From the IMG/VR virus record IMGVR_UViG_3300042879_003126, positions 1 through 27,028 of that record: a DNA stretch of 27,028 bases; one strand, written 5' to 3'. The notes beneath the pieces were generated by a model. That model ran no database searches and was not told where the DNA came from. It saw only the letters and a list, made by a program, of their open reading frames with translations. This stretch comes from a virus. A program made the position numbers and the translations under genes. This document shows, piece after piece, positions 15,003 through 21,674 of the stretch (position 1 is the stretch's first letter; the number at the start of each line of letters is the position of its first letter).

Positions 15003-15520
15003 TCCGGACGCTGCTGTTCCTGCTTGTCGTCGCTCTGGCGGGCTGCTCGTCTGCCGAGGCGATCAGCGTGCAGGCGACTGCGGTGGGCGACCGAGCCACG
15101 ACCATCCGCGGGCTGGCCGAGCGGATCGGGGCCCAGTCCACCCAGCCCGACATCGTGGCGGATGCTGCCGAGATCAGCCTGCAGGCCCAGTCGATTCAGC
15201 ACAGCGTAAGCGTGATCCATCAGAAGGTCACCGGGGTGCGAGACATCACGCCCTGGTGGGCGTCGCTGTTGCAATGGGTCATGGTGGCCTTGGCCGGAGC
15301 TGCGGCCGTTTGGCTGGTGCACAGCACCGGGATCGGCGCCGCGATCCGCGTGGCCATTGGATGGATTCCACGCCGCACAGTCACTGAGGCCGAAATGGCT
15401 GCAGCCACGATGGCAACAGACAAGCCCGAGACGATTCGGGAATGGATCGCCATGAAGCGAGCATCGGACAAGGAGTTCGACGCGGCATGGCGAAAGACTC
15501 AACAGGAGCACAAACCATGA
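14999..15520 (+). CDS. lipoprotein with internal transmembrane segment (spanin-like?)
   Basis: This 173-aa product starts with GTG at the GTGA junction. Its first 16 residues form a lipoprotein signal with lipobox LAGC (Cys16, followed by Ser-Ser, not Asp, so export to an outer membrane is plausible). A helical Gln/Ala/Ile-rich stretch follows to about residue 84. A second hydrophobic segment at about 86-108 (WWASLLQWVMVALAGAAAVW) looks like a transmembrane helix, and a charged tail runs from about 119 to the end. Lipobox plus transmembrane segment is the layout of unimolecular spanins, though the roughly 65-residue tail after the membrane helix is unusual for them. Placement after virion genes suits a lysis gene. 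Confidence 0.6.
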   Translation: MIRTLLFLLVVALAGCSSAEAISVQATAVGDRATTIRGLAERIGAQSTQPDIVADAAEISLQAQSIQHSVSVIHQKVTGVRDITPWWASLLQWVMVALAGAAAVWLVHSTGIGAAIRVAIGWIPRRTVTEAEMAAATMATDKPETIREWIAMKRASDKEFDAAWRKTQQEHKP

Positions 15521-15642
15521 TTCTTGCCACTGCCGAAAGTCTGATCGGTTCCGTGTGGGCCGCGTTCGCATGCCTGGCCGTTGGCTACATCGCCGGACAT
15601 GTCGTGAGCCTCGATCGCGTCTCGAGCTGGTTCAAGAAGTGA
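15517..15642 (+). CDS. 41-aa membrane peptide
   Basis: This very short product, MILATAESLIGSVWAAFACL and onward to SSWFKK, starts at an ATGA junction with the lipoprotein gene and ends at a GTGA junction with the next gene. It has one hydrophobic segment at about residues 5-30 and a basic C-terminus. Holin-like or pinholin-like action is possible from size and neighbours, but nothing specific is visible. The double overlap with flanking genes argues that it is translated. Confidence 0.55.
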   Translation: MILATAESLIGSVWAAFACLAVGYIAGHVVSLDRVSSWFKK

Positions 15643-16307
15643 GCAGCCTGCTGGCGGCAAAGTGTTGTTGCGGCTGCACCTGCACATGCCCCGCCGAAAC
15701 GACACTCCCTAGCAGCGTTACAGCAACAATTACTTTTACTGATTGTTGCGGAAATCAGCGGGTTGTCACTAGGGTGCTTTCCAAGTTTTCGCCGCTGTCT
15801 GTGCGTGCTTGTCACGGCTGCGTAGTTTGCGAGCAGTACGCTTGGCATGCGTTCGATCCGACGCAACCGTCTGGATGTCAAGTTTGCACCAACAGCTCGT
15901 TTGCGTTCAGTGCTTACGATTGCGAGGACACCGGCGAAGAATCAGAGCTTGGAAGCGTTTCTCTGGGCGCTGTTACTTGCAAAGATTACACCGAAGGCAA
16001 TTTTGACCCGCCAACCCCTACGGATTGTTCTGAATGGGTTGTCTCAATCAATTTCAGTTTTGGGAGCAGCTTGAACCTTGGAACAAGAAGGGAGGACTGT
16101 CACTGCTTTCAATTTTTCGGGCAAATTCCCTGTTCAGCAGGACCAAACAAACACACTCACTCCTTGTGCAAGTCTGGATCTCAAACTCCCTTGGGGACCT
16201 ACACCGTTTGCCCTGGTGGCTTTGAGCATCCGTGTTATTCATGTGAGGGTGTGCTGTGCCCATATACGAACGAACTTTTGCCATGCCCAACGGTAGTTAT
16301 TTCATGA
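15639..16307 (+). CDS. cysteine-rich protein, 25 Cys in 222 aa
   Basis: This protein starts at the GTGA junction (MSSLLAAKCCCGCTCTC) and has about 25 cysteines spread over 222 residues, including CCCGCTCTC, CC, CHGCVVC, CQVC, CHC and CYSC. There is no clear signal peptide. Such density suggests either metal binding or a disulfide-knit extracellular protein. Between the cysteines it reads beta-rich with many Ser, Thr and Asn. The gene is visibly richer in A and T and uses codons such as TTT and TGT much more than its neighbours, a sign of different origin. I do not recognise a family. The following gene is also cysteine-rich, so the two may work together. Confidence 0.65.
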   Translation: MSSLLAAKCCCGCTCTCPAETTLPSSVTATITFTDCCGNQRVVTRVLSKFSPLSVRACHGCVVCEQYAWHAFDPTQPSGCQVCTNSSFAFSAYDCEDTGEESELGSVSLGAVTCKDYTEGNFDPPTPTDCSEWVVSINFSFGSSLNLGTRREDCHCFQFFGQIPCSAGPNKHTHSLCKSGSQTPLGTYTVCPGGFEHPCYSCEGVLCPYTNELLPCPTVVIS

Positions 16308-16813
16308 TTGAGTGCGACCACTGGTCCGAGTGCAACGTCACCGGCGGCGGCTGCTGCGCTGCCGGGCACTACGGCGGGCGTCCGTCCCTTGGCGTCTGCG
16401 GCCAGTGCCCGCACCGCGTGGTGGGCGGCGAGCAGCCCATCGGCACGACCGTCACGCACGGAGCCACCACGACCAAGGCGGTGCAATACCTGAAGACGGA
16501 GGCCATGCACGCCCTGAAGGGCCCGGCACCGGCCGACGTTGTTGAGACCCGCTCAGCGCTGTGCCGCAGCTGCGAGTTCCGGGTCGACAGCCTCGAGGAC
16601 AACACTGACCCTGGCGGCATCGGGTTCTGCACAAAGTGCGGCTGCGGTGGCAACAGACGAGCAGCACTCAGCGTGAAGCTGACGCTGGCAGGAACCTCAT
16701 GCCCCGTCGGGAAGTTCAAGGCGAGCGACGGCACCAAGGGCAGCATCGAGAGCATGATGCAGGCCCTCAAGGGCGTGGCGATGACGCTGGCGGATCAGGC
16801 CAAAAAGGTCTAG
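16304..16813 (+). CDS. CxxC-rich protein, probable zinc binding
   Basis: This 169-aa product is placed at the ATG at 16304, which overlaps the previous stop as ATGA. A GTG at 16256 and an ATG at 16283 are in frame alternatives. Cysteine clusters occur at residues 4, 10, 17, 18, 32 and 35 (CGQCPH). A second cluster reads CRSCEFR, then FCTKCGCGG about 20 residues later and TSCPVGKF, a layout typical of a structural zinc site. The C-terminal helix is hydrophilic. I recall similar CRxCE...CxxCGC...CPxGKW proteins in phage-like contigs but cannot name a function. GC content returns to the genome norm here. It is the last + strand late gene. Confidence 0.7.
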   Translation: MIECDHWSECNVTGGGCCAAGHYGGRPSLGVCGQCPHRVVGGEQPIGTTVTHGATTTKAVQYLKTEAMHALKGPAPADVVETRSALCRSCEFRVDSLEDNTDPGGIGFCTKCGCGGNRRAALSVKLTLAGTSCPVGKFKASDGTKGSIESMMQALKGVAMTLADQAKKV

Positions 16814-17025
16814 ATCGCCCGCTTCACCAGCAGCAGCAAGAACAGAAAGCCACAGAAGAACGCTAAGCCGATGCCGGCGGCCAACATGCCTTCCGCATTT
16901 GGTGCTTTGGACACGGCTCCGACCAAAGCAAGCACCAAACCAAGTGCGGTAAGCGAGCCCGTCAAGATCTTCAGAAACCGGCGGAGCAGACTGGTCTTGG
17001 CAACGCCTTCCTGCGTGGTGTGCAT
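16810..17025 (-). CDS. small two-helix membrane protein, only minus-strand gene
   Basis: This is a 71-aa protein from the ATG at 17025 (MHTTQEGVAKTSLLRRFLK); the frame is open to a TTG at 17070. It has two hydrophobic segments, TGSLTALGLVLALVGAV and MLAAGIGLAFFCGFLFLLLLV, separated by a short SKAPNAEG turn, and a basic N-terminus and C-terminus, so both ends are probably cytoplasmic. The region is lower in GC than its surroundings. Its opposite orientation, next to the integrase, is typical of a lysogenically expressed gene, and small membrane proteins in this place sometimes exclude superinfecting phages. That role is inference. No ribosome site is evident, so a leaderless message is possible. 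Confidence 0.6.
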   Translation of the reverse strand: MHTTQEGVAKTSLLRRFLKILTGSLTALGLVLALVGAVSKAPNAEGMLAAGIGLAFFCGFLFLLLLVKRAI

Positions 17026-17031
17026 AGAAAC

Positions 17032-17061
17032 ACCATAGCGGACCGCATCGTCCGAGATCAA
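17032..17061 (-). promoter_or_regulatory. candidate minus-strand sigma-70-type promoter
   Basis: On the minus strand TTGATC (17056-17061) and TATGGT (17032-17037) are 18 nt apart. Both match the consensus at about four of six positions. Transcription would begin at or just before the ATG at 17025, giving a nearly leaderless message for the small membrane protein. It is suggestive only. Confidence 0.3.
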
Positions 17062-17107
17062 CCGCGACAAACACGAGTTTTTTGTAATCGCTTAGCCTGT
17101 CGGCCCC

Positions 17108-18484
17108 ATGCGGCTCCGGGTCACCGTAGAGTGGGTTGTGGATTCAATGGGTCCAGCCGTCCGGGCTGACCTCCTCGAACAAGTCGAGGCGTGGTGCGTT
17201 TTTGCTACAGAGGTCGAGGGGCACAGCCGCCGGCACGCTGAGCAGGCGGCTCGGTGGGTGCGTGCTTGGATTGAGCACATGCAAGCCAACGGCCTTGGGC
17301 CGACGCCCGACTCTTGCGTCGCGTGGCTGCGTGACATGACTCGAGGGGCAAGCCTCAGCCCGCAGACGATCCGCAACCGGGCCAGCGCCTGCCGACGCTT
17401 TGCCGGCTGGATGGTTGTCCAAGGCGTGCTGGACGCGAACCCGTGGACCAGCGTGCCCATGCCCCGGGGCCGAGCTCGGCAAGGTGCCGACGCATTCACC
17501 GACGACCAGGTCGCCGCACTGATCGCTCACGCTGAACGCATGGCCACCAAGGGCCGCAAGCCCAGCGACCGGGCTTCAGCTGCAAACCGAGCCAACCTGT
17601 ACAGGTTTCTGAGCCTGACCGGGCTGCGGCGTGGCGAGGCCAGGGCCCAGCGTTGGGACGACATTGACCTCAAGGCCCGCACCATGGTGATCAGCCTGGA
17701 CAAGGCCCGCCGGTCTGATCCCGTGCCGCTGTCCGTTGCAGCTGCTGGCATGCTCCGGCAACTGCTGGCACAGCGTGGCACCAGCCCGCTGGTCTTCCCC
17801 ACGATCGTGACGGACAAGGCGCTCGAGGCTGACTGCCGGGCCTGCGGGATCACCGGCCGGGGGAAGTGGCACCGCTTCCGGGTCGGCTTTGTGACCGAAT
17901 CCTTCGAGGCCGGCGTGCCGCCGGAACTGATCCAGCGGCTGGTTCGGCATCGCTCCATCGACCAGACCCACCGATACTTGCGACACAAGGAGGAGCGGCT
18001 CCGGAATGCAGCAGAGGCACGGACCTCAAAAATCTTTGAGGATTCCTCCCTGTCAAAACCTCGTGCTGCCGATAGGTTCCCCGTGGATTCAGGCATGGCC
18101 CACGGCGCAACCATTTCCGAGAGCACCCCGACGACCAGCCAGGTCGCCGCGCCGTTCGGCTCTGAATCCACAATCAGCCTGGCTGGTCTTCTGCGTGCTC
18201 TCGGCCGCTCCGGTTCATCCAGTCTCCCGACAAACGAAAAGGCCCGCGTCCGTGGACGCGAGCCTCTCGTGAGTCGGGGTGACAGGATTTGCACCGACAC
18301 CCCCACGGGGGCACCGGAGCGGCTTCTTCTCGCGGCGATCGAACTGATCACCGCAGTGCTGCAGCTGCAGCAGGGAGCCGCAAGTGAGTCAGCAGAAGAC
18401 CGTGAACGATGGACGGTTCGGGCAGGTGGTCGAGGACGTGGGACTCGCCATTCAGGAACTGCGGAACGAAGGCCGCGGTCTTGA
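17108..18484 (+). CDS. int: tyrosine recombinase (integrase)
   Basis: This site-specific integrase has a SAM-like N-terminal DNA-binding region (about 10-110) and a full catalytic domain. Visible catalytic residues are R174 (TGLRRGE), K199 (LDKARR), H255-x-x-R258 (WHRFR), H281 (VRHRS) and the nucleophile Y290 (HRYLRHK), with normal spacing of H281 to Y290. The ATG at 17108 has no clear ribosome site; an ATG at 17147 is an alternative. The frame continues 168 codons past Y290, well beyond the family norm, through a tRNA-like segment and a terminator hairpin, and ends 101 nt inside the next gene. The tail could be real protein or a chance open frame in GC-rich DNA. It would be exchanged by integration if the candidate attP is correct. 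Confidence 0.93.
   Translation: MRLRVTVEWVVDSMGPAVRADLLEQVEAWCVFATEVEGHSRRHAEQAARWVRAWIEHMQANGLGPTPDSCVAWLRDMTRGASLSPQTIRNRASACRRFAGWMVVQGVLDANPWTSVPMPRGRARQGADAFTDDQVAALIAHAERMATKGRKPSDRASAANRANLYRFLSLTGLRRGEARAQRWDDIDLKARTMVISLDKARRSDPVPLSVAAAGMLRQLLAQRGTSPLVFPTIVTDKALEADCRACGITGRGKWHRFRVGFVTESFEAGVPPELIQRLVRHRSIDQTHRYLRHKEERLRNAAEARTSKIFEDSSLSKPRAADRFPVDSGMAHGATISESTPTTSQVAAPFGSESTISLAGLLRALGRSGSSSLPTNEKARVRGREPLVSRGDRICTDTPTGAPERLLLAAIELITAVLQLQQGAASESAEDRERWTVRAGGRGRGTRHSGTAERRPRS
18234..18264 (-). terminator. minus-strand rho-independent terminator next to attP
   Basis: GGCCCGCGTC and GACGCGAGCC pair over 10 bp with one mismatch around a 4-nt loop. On the minus strand the stem is followed by TTTTCGTTTG. 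It sits 8 nt beyond the tRNA-like 3' end, also in minus orientation, as expected if the phage carries the terminal part of a host tRNA gene with its terminator. Confidence 0.7.
18272..18291 (-). other. attP: candidate attP core, tRNA-Pro-like 3' end
   Basis: AGTCGGGGTGACAGGATTTG read on the minus strand gives CAAATCCTGTCACCCCGACT. That matches the end of the T loop, the T-stem 3' strand and the acceptor 3' strand of a typical bacterial tRNA-Pro. Further upstream on the minus strand the pairing of a real T-arm fails (GTCGG against CCTGT), and no 5' half of a tRNA is present, so it is a fragment, not a gene. Adjacent to an integrase it is the natural crossover site. Identity with a host tRNA could extend through the neighbouring terminator, making the shared core about 55-60 bp. 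Confidence 0.65.
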
Positions 18485-18818
18485 CGCACGCAAGATTGAA
18501 CTGACGCTGGAGCACCACGCCGGCGACATGGTGCGGGCTTTGGTGAGCACCATTCCGTCTGGGCGGATTGAGGCCCGGTTCGTGCTGTTGGCTGCGGACG
18601 CTGTGATCACCAACCGGATTGAGTTGGTGATGGATGAGGTGCGTCGGGTGCAGGCCCGTCGCCGAGCCGAGTCGCAGGACGAAGCACCGCTGGCTGTGAT
18701 CGGTCAGGGGACGAGCCAGCGTGAGATCCGTGGCGAGCCGGCGGACGCAGCAGGCGGGCTCGTGGGCCGTCTGCGGCGGTTTGTGGGTCGCTTGCTGGGA
18801 GTGGAGGCCGTGCGATGA
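18384..18818 (+). CDS. unrecognised protein upstream of sigma-like protein
   Basis: This 144-aa protein begins with GTG at 18384, supported by AGGGAG 6 nt upstream, inside the end of the integrase frame. It is mostly helical and charged: GRFGQVVEDVGLAIQELRNEGRGLDARKIELTLEHHAGDMVRAL, then IEARFVLLAADAVITNRIELVMDEVRRVQARRRAE. The C-terminus GLVGRLRRFVGRLLG is an amphipathic basic helix. No domain is recognised. It heads a chain of overlapping genes leading into the recombination genes and overlaps the next as ATGA. A regulatory role with the sigma-like protein is possible. Confidence 0.6.
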   Translation: MSQQKTVNDGRFGQVVEDVGLAIQELRNEGRGLDARKIELTLEHHAGDMVRALVSTIPSGRIEARFVLLAADAVITNRIELVMDEVRRVQARRRAESQDEAPLAVIGQGTSQREIRGEPADAAGGLVGRLRRFVGRLLGVEAVR

Positions 18819-18979
18819 GCCAGGCTGAAGTCGCAGACGCCCTTGGGATCACCCGCCAGACCGTTCGGGAGATCGAGCAGGCCGCGTTGGAGAAGCTTCG
18901 CAGGAAGCTGATCCGGCTCATCCGAAACGAGGCCGACCTTGCACGGCTGGCTGGTCTGTTCGAGGAGGCGTGCCGATGA
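18815..18979 (+). CDS. 54-aa sigma-region-4-like helix-turn-helix protein
   Basis: A short frame between two ATGA junctions encodes MSQAEVADALGITRQTVREI and then EQAALEKLRRKLIRL and onward to EEACR. The segment ADALGITRQTVREIEQAALEKLRRKL matches region 4.2 of sigma-70 factors, where LG(V/I)TRERVRQIExxALxKLR is the -35-binding helix-turn-helix. There is no region 2, so it cannot be a full sigma factor. It may bind -35-like DNA, act on host RNA polymerase like an anti-sigma or appropriator, or serve as a repressor-type regulator. The overlap with both neighbours supports translation despite its size. Confidence 0.75.
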   Translation: MSQAEVADALGITRQTVREIEQAALEKLRRKLIRLIRNEADLARLAGLFEEACR

Positions 18980-19809
18980 CGCCCTTCGCCCTTTCCGAGC
19001 AGCTGGTGCCTGGCATGTCCAGCATGCATTACCACGGCATTCAGGCGTTCTCCAGCAGCCTTGGCCGCGAGATGGTCAGGAGCAGTCCCGCTCACGCGAT
19101 GGCCCGCAAGCACCGACCGCAGACGCCGGCCATGGTGCTGGGGTCCGCCGTGCATGCGCGCGTGCTCGAGCCGCACGCTGGCGCCGTGGCCATCGCCCCC
19201 GATGTCGATCGCCGCACGACTGCCGGCAAGGAGGCCTACTCGGCTTTCGTACGCGAGGCCTCCGGCAAGATCATCCTGACGCACGACCAGGGCGAGACCT
19301 ACCGCGGGATCGTTGACGCGGTTGCCGAGAGCAGGGCCGCGACCAACCTGCTGCACGTGTGTCAGAGCCGCGAGCTGAGCGGGTTCACGGTGGACCCGAC
19401 CAACGATGTCCTGTGCAAGGCCCGTTTCGATGCCATCAGCGTTCAGGACGGGGTGATCCTTGACCTCAAGACGACCAGCGGGCTCTCAACGCGGTCAGAG
19501 TTTGAGCGGAGCATCGGGTCTTTGGGCTACGGGTTTCAGGCGGCTCTGTACACATGGGTCGCGGCACGCCTGGGCGTCCCGTCCCCCGCGTTCATGTTCT
19601 TGGTGGTCGAGGTCGAGTACCCGCACGGCGTCGGTCTGTTTGCAATGCAGCAGGAGGTGATCGACCTGTACATGCCAAGGGTGCAGGAGGCGATCCAGCT
19701 GTACGCGGAGTGCATGAAGGCCAACGCATGGCGGTCGTACCCCGACGAGGTGCAGTCCATTGGCATCCCAGCGTGGGTCCGCAAGGGACTTGAGGAGGTG
19801 GCAGCGTGA
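18976..19809 (+). CDS. RecE-like PD-(D/E)XK exonuclease
   Basis: This 277-aa protein of the exonuclease VIII/PDDEXK-like class (DUF3799 type) begins at the ATG at 18976, overlapping the previous stop. Early motifs are SSSLGREMVRSSPAHAMARK and MVLGSAVHARVLEP, which match the conserved GTAxHxxxLEP region. The catalytic core shows KARFDAI (D152), LDLKTTS (D163 and K165) and YGFQAALYTW, whose Q-x-x-x-Y is the usual helix after the D-x-K. The protein would resect double-strand ends to give 3' single strands for the annealing protein encoded next, a RecE/RecT-like pair. It overlaps that gene by 4 nt. Confidence 0.87.
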   Translation: MTPFALSEQLVPGMSSMHYHGIQAFSSSLGREMVRSSPAHAMARKHRPQTPAMVLGSAVHARVLEPHAGAVAIAPDVDRRTTAGKEAYSAFVREASGKIILTHDQGETYRGIVDAVAESRAATNLLHVCQSRELSGFTVDPTNDVLCKARFDAISVQDGVILDLKTTSGLSTRSEFERSIGSLGYGFQAALYTWVAARLGVPSPAFMFLVVEVEYPHGVGLFAMQQEVIDLYMPRVQEAIQLYAECMKANAWRSYPDEVQSIGIPAWVRKGLEEVAA

Positions 19810-20669
19810 GCATCGTTCCGATGACAGACATGCAGGCGATCGAGCAGATCACGATGACCGGCGACCTGTCGAGGTTGACCGCCGAGCAGCGGGTCGCATA
19901 CGTGAAGTACGTCTGCGATTCGCTGGGTTTGAACGCCGCCACCAGGCCGTTCGAGTTTCAGATGTTTCAGGGCAAGTTGGTGATGTACGCCAAGAAGGAC
20001 TGCACCGAGCAGTTGCGGAAGATTCACGGCGTCAGCATCAGGGTCCTTGAGCGGAAGACGGACACGGACAATGGCGTCTTCACGGTGTCTGTCCGCGGCA
20101 TCGACAAAACCGGCCGCCGGGACGAAAGCACCGGAGCGGTGGGCATCGCCGGGCTTCGCGGCATGGAGTTGGCCAACGCCATGATGAAGGCGGAAACCAA
20201 GGCCAAGCGGCGGCTGACCCTGAGCATTTGCGGGCTGGGTTTCTTGGACGAGTCCGACATCGCCGACGGCGGTGCTGCCAGCGCCCCCGTCCGCGTCAGT
20301 ACGACGGATCAGCTCCGTCGCCTGAACGCCTTGGCACAAGGCACTGTCACGGCTCCATCGACGGAGGCCGTGGCGGCTCCCGCGGCGGCGCCGGTCGAGG
20401 AGTCGGAGCCTCGGCCGGCGACCGCTGCACCCGGCTGGGAGCAGCAGCTGGGCCAGCCTGCCACGGACGGCGGGCCGGCGGAGCCCACGCTTGAGGATCT
20501 TGCGGAGCAGGTGGCCGCTTTGGCCCGGCAAGCGGGCGGCAAGCGCACAGCGATGCAGGCACTGGCCAGGGCAAAAAAGGACGGGAAGGACGAGGCGGGC
20601 ACGCGCCGCGTGCTTGAGGAATGGCACGAAGCACTCAGCAACACCATCAACAAGGAGAGCATGAAGTGA
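19806..20669 (+). CDS. putative single-strand annealing recombinase
   Basis: This 287-aa protein directly follows the RecE-like nuclease. The N-terminal half carries LTAEQRVAYVKYVCDSLGLN, FEFQMFQGKLVMYAKKDCTEQLRKIHGVSI, TVSVRGIDKTGR, GLRGMELANAMMKAETKAKRRLTLSICGLGFLDE. These motifs occur in a class of phage proteins of the RecT/Red-beta kind encoded beside exonucleases. From about residue 160 an alanine/proline-rich linker follows, and then a helical C-terminal segment. The likely role is to coat and anneal ssDNA in recombination or replication. The call rests on motif memory and gene order, not on a structure. Starts at a GTGA junction. Confidence 0.72.
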   Translation: MSIVPMTDMQAIEQITMTGDLSRLTAEQRVAYVKYVCDSLGLNAATRPFEFQMFQGKLVMYAKKDCTEQLRKIHGVSIRVLERKTDTDNGVFTVSVRGIDKTGRRDESTGAVGIAGLRGMELANAMMKAETKAKRRLTLSICGLGFLDESDIADGGAASAPVRVSTTDQLRRLNALAQGTVTAPSTEAVAAPAAAPVEESEPRPATAAPGWEQQLGQPATDGGPAEPTLEDLAEQVAALARQAGGKRTAMQALARAKKDGKDEAGTRRVLEEWHEALSNTINKESMK

Positions 20670-21118
20670 ACATCATCCACAACAGCAACGACGAGCAGGC
20701 AAAGACAAAGACCAACCGCACTGACAAGGTGCTTCCAGCCGGCACCTACCAGGCCGAGATCGTCAAGGCGACGGCCCGGCAGAGCGAGTACAGCAAGAGC
20801 AACGACAACCCGGACGGCTGGGAGCTGAGCCTGTGGATTGACGTGCAGCACCAGGGCGAGCGGTTTCGGGTGTTTGAGTCGATTCCAACGACGCACGTCA
20901 ATCGCCTCAACGAAGTTCTGGCGGCGTGCGACTTGCCCAAGCTGACACCCAAGATCCACCGGATCGAGGAGTCCAACCTCGAGGGCCATGTCGTCACCAT
21001 CCGCACTTTCGTCACCAAGGGCAACAAGGCCCGCGTCGGTGACTTCACAAAGCGGACCAGCAAGCCGGCAACCGCCAAGGCTGCCGTGAAGGTGGACGAC
21101 AGTGACATCCCGTTCTGA
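20666..21118 (+). CDS. SSB-like protein with acidic DDSDIPF tail
   Basis: This 150-aa protein is placed at the GTG at 20666, overlapping the previous stop, with AAGGAG 9 nt upstream. PAGTYQAEIVKATARQS, WELSLWIDVQHQGERFRVFESIP and VVTIRTFVTKGNKARVGDFTKR suggest a small beta-barrel, similar to DUF669-type phage proteins. The final residues VDDSDIPF closely resemble the DDDIPF tail of bacterial single-strand binding protein, which recruits partner proteins. It probably covers ssDNA and works with the neighbouring annealing protein and primase-helicase. Confidence 0.78.
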   Translation: MNIIHNSNDEQAKTKTNRTDKVLPAGTYQAEIVKATARQSEYSKSNDNPDGWELSLWIDVQHQGERFRVFESIPTTHVNRLNEVLAACDLPKLTPKIHRIEESNLEGHVVTIRTFVTKGNKARVGDFTKRTSKPATAKAAVKVDDSDIPF

Positions 21119-21356
21119 TCCGAAGGCACCTGGGGTGACTCAAGGATGGTTTAACAGCCGGGCCCGCCCTTCGGCGGCAGATCCGGCCAAGACGCCGCAG
21201 ATGACCCGACGGGGTCGCGGAAATGCAGGTGCAAGCCCTGCTCCTTCCCCTCGTGTGCTGCTTTGGTTTTGGCTGGGCTTTGCGTGGGGCTCAGCTGGCA
21301 CGTGTGCATTCCTCGTAGCGGCCCTTGGCCGCGGATGGTTGGAGGCTTTGCTGTGA
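21102..21356 (+). CDS. small single-helix membrane protein
   Basis: This frame codes for up to 84 aa from a GTG at 21102 (AAGGTGG lies upstream); an ATG at 21201 would give 51 aa. The C-terminal part has one strong transmembrane helix, LLWFWLGFAWGSAGTCAFLVAAL. The N-terminal part is low-complexity and basic. The stop overlaps the GTG of the next gene (GTGA), the usual coupling here, which is the main reason to believe it is real. Function unknown; early membrane proteins of this type can alter host membrane physiology or exclusion, but nothing specific is visible. Confidence 0.45.
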   Translation: MTSRSDPKAPGVTQGWFNSRARPSAADPAKTPQMTRRGRGNAGASPAPSPRVLLWFWLGFAWGSAGTCAFLVAALGRGWLEALL

Positions 21357-21649
21357 TTGATCCACTTCGTGCTCAGATGCTTCGTCGGGCCGCGGACGTG
21401 ACGGTCGAGCGTGGCAAGGCGTACGGCCCGCCAGCCGAGCACTTCGAGCGCACCGTGCTGGCGTTGTACGCGCTCATGCCTGACCTGTTTGCCCGGCCAC
21501 CACTGCCGGAGGACTGGGCCAAGTGCATGATCATCGACAAGCTGGCACGCGACGCGGAGGTCCCGAAAGAGGACAACTGCATCGACATCGCGGGCTATGC
21601 CGCGTGCCTGTACGAGGTGCGAAAGTGCGACAGCTCTGAACTTGTTTAG
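21353..21649 (+). CDS. DUF6378-like protein
   Basis: This 98-aa protein starts with GTG at 21353, with GGAGG about 7 nt upstream. AADVTVERGKAYGPPAEHFERTVLALYALM, then PEDWAKCMIIDKLARDAEVPKEDNCIDIAGYAACLYEV correspond to the DUF6378 pattern: a helix with an RGxxYGPP turn, a K-x-x-R-D helix, and an acidic D-x-x-DIAGYA helix. This all-helical fold is reminiscent of MazG-like nucleotide pyrophosphohydrolases, but the classical MazG metal motif is not evident. It is common in phage early regions. Confidence 0.75.
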   Translation: MIDPLRAQMLRRAADVTVERGKAYGPPAEHFERTVLALYALMPDLFARPPLPEDWAKCMIIDKLARDAEVPKEDNCIDIAGYAACLYEVRKCDSSELV

Positions 21650-21674
21650 CGGATTCGACCTCGGAAAGGACGCA

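Noticed and set aside
14669-15520. 283-aa protein starting at 14669
   Set aside because: The first part is the alternate frame of the 14721-15002 gene; the lipoprotein signal begins at the GTG at 14999.
18241-18264. Plus-strand terminator for the integrase
   Set aside because: The hairpin is followed on the + strand by CTCTCG without a T-run; the T-run is on the minus strand.
18272-18340. A complete tRNA gene
   Set aside because: Only the 3' end of a tRNA is present; no matching 5' acceptor, anticodon arm or complete T-stem is found on the minus strand.
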